From the NCBI GenBank assembly GCA_964017155.1, contig OZ024857.1, positions 31,264,542 to 31,328,541 of the forward strand: a stretch of DNA of 64,000 bases. Direction: 5' to 3'. Positions within the stretch are counted from its first letter, which is position 1. Each line of letters starts with the position of its first letter. Below, piece after piece: positions 61,201 through 64,000 of the stretch. Source of the DNA: Oasisia sp. SBJ-2009 (taxonomy: Eukaryota > Annelida > Polychaeta > Sabellida > Siboglinidae). Both the position numbers and the translations under genes were made by a program. The notes beneath the pieces are model-generated. The model saw only the letters and a program-made list of their open reading frames with translations, searched no databases and was not told the origin of the DNA.

Positions 61201-62648
61201 GTGTAGCCTCCTTCTTGCTGGGAAACACCTGACTGTTCATGAGGGATCTGCAGTCAGTTTGGTTCAAAACGACACTCAGTTCCCTGGCTATGTGTTAGCT
61301 TGGCTGACAAACCCACACACCCACTTCAGTCCTGTGGATGCCTCTATCTAGATGACGTAGACTTCATAGGTGAAGAACAAGACCCACTCGATGTAGTGAT
61401 GCATGCTTTGAGCTTTCAGAATGGAACCTCAGGCCACATATTATGCATATCCCAATACAGTCCTCCACAACTGGCCCAGCAGTTTGATATTGACAGGTTA
61501 TGCCAGTGCAGGCATCAAGTTGGTAGGCACATAACCACCTTCTAGAAATACTATGCTCGGGCCTCAGGGAGATCATGTAGTGACATCAAGACACTGAGAT
61601 AGCTGGTGAAAGACTGCTTGGCAAGTTGGGATGGAGGAACCTTTGGGAGGACTGAATGAAATGTTAAGATGTCTGCCAAACTATTTATGTCATCGTAACA
61701 GTAGCTTATCATCAGTCATTCTGACGGGAGCCACACATCATATACATTATACCATGTACTGTTACAATACAAAATACCCTAAGTATCACATTGGCAAGTA
61801 TACATGTAAGAACACTCAATCCTCCATGCATGATGTCAAGAAAAAATGAGACATTGTATTCAAGATCATCTGACAAATGTACATTTTAAATATTTCAATC
61901 CAAACTTGTCCTAAAGTAAGTATGCTAGTCTGAGTCATCGTAAATTACAACATTAGTCTAATGTTATTCTGCTGACATGTTATCATAAAGAGGACAGTCA
62001 TCATCTAGCAAACTGTACAACGTGTTAAAACAGAATGCTTACTTTTCAACTGTTTGTTCTGCCTCAATTTCAGCTTTAAACTTCTCAATCATTCTCACAC
62101 AGTCAGAGAAGATGAGGTCAATCTCCTTTTGTTTCTCTGTAACAAATTCATCCCATATGACAATCAAATTACATACTATCAATGATTTGTTCTAACATGT
62201 AAATTCACAGTAAAATGTAGATTTTTAATTGCAGTAGGTTTTGCACAAAAAACTGCCATAGTCTGTGGGAATGTTCCACACACTTATGAGTTATGTGTTT
62301 TACAGAATGAGAAAACTATAGTAATACACATGTATTGTATTATTCAAACTCAAATGTATACACAAAACATTGGTTACTAATAAAATCTCTAAGCATCTTC
62401 CCAGCATACACTGCATTTGCCATTCTTCAATATCATGCACTGTGGATTGATGATAAACATTCAGAAGATGTGTATGACATACTTTCCTGGACTTTCACTT
62501 GATTCTGCAAAGATTCCACCTTCTTCTTGGCATCAGCCTTGTCATAGTTGAGCAGTTTTAGCCGACTGTCAATTAGTTTGTCTATATCATCTGTCTTGAT
62601 ACGATAAACAGCTTCCTTCTCAGCAGGACGTATTGGAGCCTCGGCCAT
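23252..62648 (-). CDS. SETDB1: SETDB1/Eggless histone H3-K9 methyltransferase, complete split gene
   Basis: Coding exons in order (high to low coordinate): 62483-62648, 62043-62136, 59552-59788, 57999-58167, 56177-56286, 55097-55199, 54319-54430, 53107-53194, 52685-52758, 51873-51946, 50709-50767, 49754-49874, 49408-49531, 47400-47610, 38998-39072, 38334-38501, 36916-37099, 36450-36635, 35862-35974, 34244-34348, 33812-33905, 33331-33488, 32440-32484, 30408-30455, 29697-29896, 28230-28313, 27647-27718, about 26716-26803, 26007-26159, 25506-25639, 24086-24174, 23252-23369. Sum about 1285 residues, close to vertebrate SETDB1. It trimethylates H3K9 in the nucleus with ATF7IP and silences retroelements. 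Domains: coiled coil, triple Tudor, MBD, pre-SET, SET split by a long acidic insert, post-SET. Phases agree at every join except 27647 to 26803, which misses by one base, so an exon or boundary there is wrong. The ATG sits two bases after a TTGCAG acceptor, implying a 5' UTR intron. Confidence 0.96.
24503..25320. mobile_element. hAT-type MITE with 8-bp target duplication
   Basis: The 8-bp direct repeat GAACCAAG flanks the element at 24495-24502 and 25321-25328. Both termini read CAGAYRTGGGGTCAAATACA (the right one as reverse complement). The ends are rich in AAGTATTTGTAATT-type subrepeats in both orientations. No transposase frame. 818 bp, in the SETDB1 intron before the HSCTP exon. Confidence 0.88.
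26007..33488 (-). CDS. SETDB1: SETDB1 exons 22-30: end of SET-N and the long insert that splits the SET domain
   Basis: Exon 22 (33331-33488) has [20 protein letters not shown], then acidic, low-complexity sequence. Exons at 32440-32484, 30408-30455, 29697-29896, 28230-28313 and 27647-27718 are short and charged ([26 protein letters not shown]). Exon 26007-26159 carries [18 protein letters not shown]. The long insert interrupting SET is the hallmark of the SETDB1 subfamily. The donor at 28230 is GCAAGT rather than GT. The exon at 26716-26803 is least certain: its acceptor is one of ten identical ones and its phase does not fit the preceding exon. Confidence 0.8.
26765..27190. repeat. 42-bp minisatellite, ten virtually identical units, carrying a SETDB1 acceptor
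   Basis: Unit GACACAGTGCCTGTGACAGC then ACTGGCCACTAGACTGTGTGAA. Read on the minus strand each unit contains CTTCACACAG followed by TCTAGTGG, the proposed acceptor of exon 26716-26803. As 42 is a multiple of three, several frames stay open; these are not separate genes. Confidence 0.9.
27300..27400 (-). CDS. Possible extra SETDB1 exon
   Basis: On the minus strand, CACTACAG is followed by an open frame reading [20 protein letters not shown] and [10 protein letters not shown]. Composition looks coding and it lies where the SETDB1 reading phase fails to join. However its start phase does not match exon 27647-27718 either, no clear donor is visible, and no family similarity is recognised. Confidence 0.3.
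28575..29620. repeat. 44-47 bp minisatellite, two subfamilies
   Basis: From 28590 to about 29100 units are of the type AGATATCAGCTGTTGGCTGG then GAGACAGCTTTAGTGGCACA. From about 29120 they shift to AGAGAGATCATCTGCATTGA then CAGGGACACAGTTTTAGTGG. The shared GTGGCACA end shows common ancestry with a change of variant along the array. Lies in the SETDB1 intron between 28313 and 29697. Confidence 0.9.
29897..30335. repeat. 16-bp minisatellite abutting a SETDB1 acceptor
   Basis: About 25 units of GTCAACAGATAATGTG with variants. It starts directly at the acceptor of exon 29697-29896: the minus strand reads TTATCTGTTGACCTAG then exon. The repeat thus supplies the pyrimidine-poor tract in front of the real splice site. 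Confidence 0.9.
30733..32039. mobile_element. TIR DNA transposon, probably non-autonomous, TA target duplication
   Basis: 38-bp terminal inverted repeats starting TGTGACTCATCTTAACAAAA (30733-30770 and 32002-32039) differ at one position. TA flanks both ends. Interior of 1.3 kb. A short acidic open stretch (about 31380-31480, [20 protein letters not shown]) resembles the acidic N-terminus of some transposases such as piggyBac, but no catalytic domain follows and no ATG precedes it. Lies in a SETDB1 intron. Confidence 0.85.
33812..35974 (-). CDS. SETDB1: SETDB1 exons 19-21: pre-SET zinc cluster and N-terminal SET
   Basis: Exon 19 (35862-35974) [17 protein letters not shown], exon 20 (34244-34348) [17 protein letters not shown] and exon 21 (33812-33905) [20 protein letters not shown]. 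The cysteine spacing is that of the pre-SET triangular zinc cluster followed by the GWG/LR start of the SET fold. Phases are 2, 2 and 0 at the ends. Exon 19's donor and exon 20's acceptor each anchor a minisatellite made of the same junction. Confidence 0.95.
34349..35310. repeat. 45-bp minisatellite built from SETDB1 exon 20 with acceptor and donor in each unit
   Basis: About 21 units. On the minus strand each reads TTACTGTTGTAG then GGTGTACGAGTGCAATGTG-AACT then GTAAGTGTG. This equals the acceptor and first bases of exon 34244-34348 (VYECNVNC). The exon itself continues past the GTAAGTG. Variants: ACC/CAC in the exon part, CCCTGCAAC or CCCTACAAC. Open cysteine-rich frames here are repeats of the exon start, not a metallothionein-like gene. 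Confidence 0.93.
35580..35862. repeat. 39-bp minisatellite derived from the SETDB1 exon 19 donor
   Basis: About seven units (plus strand GTCACTCACTCAGTGATGAG then GAGACCTCAGGACAACTAT). On the minus strand each holds CTCATCACTGAGTGAGTGAC, a one-base variant of the true junction CTCATCACTGG|GTGAGTGAC at 35862. The array begins at the exon end and runs into the intron. Confidence 0.9.
36450..39072 (-). CDS. SETDB1: SETDB1 exons 15-18: MBD domain and start of pre-SET
   Basis: Exon 15 (38998-39072, [17 protein letters not shown]) leads into exon 16 (38334-38501) with [14 protein letters not shown] and [13 protein letters not shown], the SETDB1 segment preceding the MBD. Exon 17 (36916-37099) has [20 protein letters not shown] and DMFCFDSQ, the methyl-CpG-binding fold. 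Exon 18 (36450-36635) has [18 protein letters not shown] and [11 protein letters not shown], where the pre-SET zinc cluster begins. Exon 15's acceptor is the last member of a 4-kb array of near-identical acceptors. Confidence 0.93.
37820..38125. repeat. Dispersed repeat (SINE-like body), copy B
   Basis: Same block order as 21990-22230 and 54690-54860, including TTTGTGGGAGGTC, CTTTAGAAACATTC, CAGCAGTGCCCTTAG and GATGCCATAAGTTCATTGGA. In a SETDB1 intron. Confidence 0.65.
39073..43016. repeat. 4-kb satellite of 54-56 bp units carrying the SETDB1 exon 15 acceptor
   Basis: About 70 units. On the minus strand each unit reads ATGTCTCACTGCTGTCTGTCAG then GGAGGATGGACTGGGGGAG. The real exon 15 (from 39072) has the same acceptor followed by GGGAGGGTGGACTGGGGGAG. 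Units therefore contain about 36 intronic and 18 exonic bases. The 54-bp length is divisible by three, which explains open minus-strand frames of up to about 850 codons; these are not genes. Variants (CTCCCT, CTCCCC, CTCCCA; TGACAG, TGTCAG) recur in blocks, suggesting higher-order amplification. Confidence 0.95.
43017..43240. repeat. CA/GCAC-rich simple sequence
   Basis: Runs of (CACG)n, (CA)n and ACACCAC between the satellite and the LINE. Confidence 0.9.
43293..46215 (+). mobile_element. CR1-like LINE, 5' truncated, with intact endonuclease-reverse transcriptase frame
   Basis: The frame is open from 43293 to the stop at 46107-46109; the first ATG is at 43398 (903 codons). The open part before it ([18 protein letters not shown]) completes the start of the AP endonuclease. 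Endonuclease: GDFNHG at 116 and SDH at 184. Reverse transcriptase: [32 protein letters not shown] and FADD at 635-638. The C-terminus ([35 protein letters not shown]) is typical of CR1/L2-like elements. The 3' end has a short tandem TCTTGTTAAA repeat at about 46188-46214, as CR1/L2 elements often do. ORF1 is absent. Opposite orientation to SETDB1, inside its intron. Confidence 0.92.
46420..46712. repeat. 18-bp minisatellite with TGAGTCA motifs
   Basis: About 16 units of GAGCCTGAGTCAGGGGCT and variants (GACCCTGAGTCAGGGGCT, GCTGAGCCTGAGGCAGGGGC). Each main unit has TGAGTCA, the AP-1 consensus. The open frames (PEPES-like) are repeat artefacts. In the SETDB1 intron between exons 14 and 15. Confidence 0.9.
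47400..49531 (-). CDS. SETDB1: SETDB1 exons 13-14: basic/acidic linker before the MBD
   Basis: Exon 13 (49408-49531) starts [16 protein letters not shown] and is basic. Exon 14 (47400-47610) is basic ([15 protein letters not shown]) and then strongly acidic (a [12 protein letters not shown] stretch running into about nine Glu). Exon 14 joins exon 15 across an 8.3-kb intron filled by satellite and a LINE. The glutamate run is encoded by a (CTC)n-like tract on the plus strand. Confidence 0.85.
47611..49250. repeat. 53-59 bp minisatellite carrying the SETDB1 exon 14 acceptor
   Basis: About 28 units. On the minus strand each holds GTTGCCAACAGAGACAG then ACATTAGTC or ACATGAGTC. The genuine junction is GTTGCCAGCAGAGACAG|ACATGAAGAAG at 47610. 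Length varies by the number of AAC triplets. ACATTAG versus ACATGAG variants change along the array. Confidence 0.93.
49754..56286 (-). CDS. SETDB1: SETDB1 exons 5-12: triple Tudor region
   Basis: Eight exons (residues of about 223-469). Diagnostic pieces: [20 protein letters not shown] (exon 6), [15 protein letters not shown] (exon 7), [10 protein letters not shown] (exon 8), [13 protein letters not shown] (exon 9), [20 protein letters not shown] (exon 10), KTEWKGKW (exon 11) and [15 protein letters not shown] (exon 12). These match the three Tudor folds of SETDB1, which in mammals read K9-methylated, K14-acetylated H3. Exon 9 most likely ends at 52685 (AAA then GTAAGT), because the nearer GTAGTC donor would break the phase. 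Confidence 0.93.
49890..50390. repeat. 30-bp minisatellite with TGAGTCA motifs, next to the exon 12 acceptor
   Basis: About 15 units of TTTGAGTCAACTGTAAGTGT then GGCTCCCACA; the last copies are shorter and diverged. It begins within about 20 bp of the acceptor of exon 49754-49874 but does not include it. Each unit has TGAGTCA. Confidence 0.92.
51020..51460. repeat. About 36-39 bp minisatellite
   Basis: About 12 units of GATCTGTCAGCCTTCACACA then TAACACATACCAACACAGT. In the SETDB1 intron between 50767 and 51873. No splice-site link seen. Confidence 0.9.
51675..51810. repeat. 35-bp minisatellite, four units
   Basis: Unit GTAAGTCCACTCTTGTTGAG then ACACTTGTAATGTT, about 65 bp from exon 51873-51946. 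Confidence 0.9.
52290..52690. repeat. Degenerate array derived from the SETDB1 exon 9 donor region
   Basis: Blocks such as TTACTTTGTTCAACTACCTGGTGAA recur with substitutions. On the minus strand they match the exon end plus donor, CACCAGGTAGTCGAACAAA|GTAAGTAATCC. The nearest copies are close to identical and decay with distance from the exon (toward 52290). Confidence 0.75.
52840..53095 (+). mobile_element. 3' fragment of an RTE-like/APE LINE
   Basis: The plus strand encodes the conserved tail of a common invertebrate EN-RT protein: [20 protein letters not shown] followed by [11 protein letters not shown], then ends in (GAT)n. Heavily 5' truncated, inside a SETDB1 intron. Probably the same broad family as the remnant at 62920. 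Confidence 0.7.
54540..54860. mobile_element. Degenerate SINE, copy C of the dispersed family
   Basis: 54640-54680 (CTTCAGTTCATTCAGCTGTA) matches the SINE body at about 3590-3610. 54720-54860 matches the distal blocks of copies A and B (GATGCTATAAGCTCATTGGA). It connects the two repeat groups as parts of one family. Confidence 0.6.
54890..55047. repeat. 40-bp minisatellite, four units
   Basis: Unit CAGACTGACACCCTTTTAGC then TGGCTAGTGATACATCAGAT, about 50 bp from exon 55097-55199. Confidence 0.95.
56335..56615. repeat. 72-bp minisatellite, about four units, with TGAGTCA
   Basis: Unit ATCAGTTGAGTCAACTGTTA then CTTTACATGATCAAACATGT and AGAAGTCATGTATTATATAT. GTTGAGTCAAC is a palindrome with an AP-1 core. 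About 50 bp upstream (transcript sense) of exon 56177-56286. Confidence 0.9.
57999..59788 (-). CDS. SETDB1: SETDB1 exons 3-4: acidic SUMO-interaction-like segment and linker
   Basis: Exon 3 (59552-59788) contains [17 protein letters not shown], a hydrophobic patch next to acidic residues that resembles SUMO-interacting motifs, then a Gln-rich run ([15 protein letters not shown]). Exon 4 (57999-58167) is a Pro/Ser-rich linker beginning [19 protein letters not shown]; its Met is internal, since the join is in phase. Exon 4's acceptor lies about 15 bp from a long (CATCA)n run, and exon 3's donor is the end member of a 26-bp array. The SUMO role is inferred. Confidence 0.8.
58169..58325. repeat. 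(CATCA)n pentanucleotide repeat next to a SETDB1 acceptor
   Basis: About 29 CATCA units ending about 10 bases from the acceptor of exon 57999-58167 (minus strand: GTGATGTGATGTTCTGCACAG|A). The usual pyrimidine tract is missing and replaced by TGATG repeats. Confidence 0.95.
59045..59500. repeat. 26-bp minisatellite related to the SETDB1 exon 3 donor
   Basis: About 16 units of ACCTTGGTGTCCCACAGTAC then AACTTT. On the minus strand each has ACACCAAGGTAAAG, close to the true junction CTACCAAG|GTAGTG at 59552. It starts about 50 bp into the intron. Confidence 0.85.
60264..60294. repeat. (TTA)n microsatellite
   Basis: About ten ATT triplets in the SETDB1 intron between 59788 and 62043. Confidence 0.9.
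60540..61640 (+). mobile_element. Highly decayed LINE remnant
   Basis: Several frames, all interrupted. About 61010-61050 reads like the SSFKQGHS motif of reverse transcriptases. About 61330-61400 encodes [15 protein letters not shown], resembling the YADD active-site block with Ala replaced by Leu. Not functional. Confidence 0.5.
62043..62648 (-). CDS. SETDB1: SETDB1 exons 1-2: start and N-terminal coiled coil
   Basis: Exon 1 (62483-62648) begins [17 protein letters not shown] and exon 2 (62043-62136) reads [19 protein letters not shown]. Together (residues 1-87) they are rich in Lys, Glu and Leu with heptad-like spacing, matching the N-terminal coiled coil that in vertebrate SETDB1 contacts ATF7IP. 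Start choice: the ATG lies directly behind an acceptor and in a fair context (ACATGG). Confidence 0.85.
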
Positions 62649-62900
62649 GTCTGCAACGGACACAAATACACAGTGCTCTAGACAAGACATGTTACAAGTA
62701 CAACATGGATTGATAGAACAAAGAAAAGGTTAGCGGTTAGTTTAGAACAGGTAATCACAAATAAAAAAGATGTTCATGATATATTTCTCAAACAAACATT
62801 GCTTTTTGTGGGAAATTTGTAGAAGTCCAATGGAGTCCTACACTAATATTATGCACAATGCCAATTTCTCCCACGTGTGTATGTCGCCAGCACTAATATT
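62649..62900 (-). promoter_or_regulatory. SETDB1 upstream region, probable 5' UTR intron end
   Basis: Minus strand TGTGTCCGTTGCAG ends two bases before the SETDB1 ATG, a good acceptor. The first non-coding exon and promoter must lie further out, possibly beyond the LINE or the window. No promoter element recognised. Confidence 0.4.
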
Positions 62901-62914
62901 TTGACTGTGTGTAG

Positions 62915-64000
62915 CCCATAGCCGTCATTGGGACATGGAATGTCCACACCCTATATGCTTGGGAAAAGCTGAAAGTGCTCACCCACGCATAATCAGATAC
63001 ACATGGGACATCATAGGCTTAGCAGAGTTCAGATGGACTGGTGTTGTGAAATGGTAACTGATGAAGGCCACAAACTGTGGTACAGTGGTGAAGACTCCAA
63101 TCACCAACATGGGGTAGGCTTCATAGTAAACAAGGGCAGAATAAAATCGGTAATCAGCTGCATGCCAGTATCCAGCAGGCTCACCATACATATTTCTGCA
63201 TGGCCTACAAATATGACCATCATTCAGGTCTATGCTCCAACACAAAAATGATGATGATGATGATGATGATGCAGTTGAAACGTTCTATGACGAGCTGGAG
63301 GAAATCATCAAGAAGACTACAAAGAACGACTTGCTCATCATAACAGGAAACTGGAACGCCAAAGTAGGCCCAGATGCACACAATCAGTGGGCGGGACAGT
63401 GGGGCGCTGGAGCATTAGACTGTTGACAGCAATTTGCCAGACGATATGGAAACTAAACAATGGCCGAAAGAATAAATCCACTTCCTCATATGCCATATCC
63501 CGAAGAAAGGAAACCTGAGACTATGTCAGAACTACAGAACTACCAGCCTAATAAGTCACCACAGCAAAATGATGCTGAGGGTTCTTCTGAAACGAATCAA
63601 ATGGAAAGCTGAGGGAATCCTAGCACAAGAACAGGCAGGATTTCAACTGAAAAGGAGTACAGTACTTAGAACAAATCTTCAACATAAGACTGCTGATAGA
63701 GAAACATCTGCAGCACCAACATGTCCTCTACCATAACTTCATTGACGTCAACAAAGCATTCAATCATGTATGGCTTGACGGCCTGTGGCAAGTCATGAAG
63801 AATTTCAACTTTGACACTAACATCATTGAAGTCATCAAAGCACTGTATGAAGACTCATGCAGCACAGTTCTTCAAAATAACATCCACTGATACTTTTCCA
63901 CACCTCAGTTGGAATTCGCCAAGGATGCCTCCTCTCTTCAATTTTGTTCAATATCTATCTGGAGAACATCATGCAGGAGACCCTCCACAACCTCCATTTC
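62915..64000 (+). mobile_element. Degenerate, internally deleted LINE (RTE-like/APE type), runs off the window
   Basis: 62930-63260 encodes an AP-endonuclease start (GTWNVHTLYAWEKLKVLTHA; DIIGLAEFRWTG; GHKLWYSGED; NMTIIQVYAPT) with frameshifts and stops. 63262-63424 continues to LLIITGNWNAKVGPDAHNQW. After about 63430 the sequence jumps to reverse-transcriptase parts (HNFIDVNKAFNHVWLDGLWQ at about 63735; a frameshifted RQGCLLSS at about 63920). The endonuclease end and connector are missing. Pseudogenic. Confidence 0.8.

Overview
The window is nuclear DNA of an animal. Its genes are split by introns with GT-AG (and one probable GC-AG) boundaries. It carries CR1-type LINEs, tRNA-derived SINEs, several families of DNA transposon with terminal inverted repeats (TIRs), and a very large amount of micro- and minisatellite DNA. 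Two conserved animal genes can be read exon by exon: HSPBP1 (plus strand, 15172-20430) and SETDB1 (minus strand, 62648 down to 23252). They sit tail to tail. The repeat content suggests a marine invertebrate bilaterian, but the sequence alone does not fix the species.

Layout. 1-2695: 3' end of a plus-strand gene with a Ulp1-type cysteine protease domain and a C-terminal PHD-like zinc finger, probably transposon derived. 2696-14900: no complete gene. This stretch holds a SINE, a CpG-rich promoter-like patch (5780-6440), a short broken gene starting like an integrase (6150-6162 joined to 10391-10533), an array of ETS-like sites (6704-6996), and at least four TIR or hairpin elements, one of which carries tRNA-Asp-like SINE sequence. 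15172-20430: HSPBP1, six coding exons, about 323 residues. 20431-23251: intergenic, with a long perfect hairpin. 23252-62648: SETDB1, about 32 coding exons and about 1285 residues, with coiled coil, triple Tudor, MBD, pre-SET, bifurcated SET and post-SET. Its introns hold an intact CR1-like EN-RT open frame, a hAT-type MITE, another TIR element, LINE remnants and more than a dozen tandem arrays. 62900-64000: a degenerate, internally deleted LINE that runs off the window.

The most striking feature is how the tandem arrays relate to the splice sites. In at least six SETDB1 introns and one HSPBP1 intron the repeat unit contains a copy of the neighbouring exon-intron junction. The real splice site is therefore the terminal member of a family of 7 to about 70 near-identical decoys. 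One array (34349-35310) has both an acceptor and a donor in every unit, so each unit is a potential micro-exon. At the 3' end of HSPBP1 the final codons and stop codon are themselves repeated into the 3' UTR. The long open frames in these arrays are by-products of unit lengths and are not genes.

Functionally, SETDB1 is a nuclear H3K9 methyltransferase that silences transposons and HSPBP1 is a cytosolic Hsp70 nucleotide-exchange cofactor. I see no direct functional link between them beyond adjacency. Exon boundaries were read by hand from splice consensus, reading phase and family similarity. The least certain parts are the 5' half of the Ulp1 gene and the SETDB1 join between 27647 and 26803.
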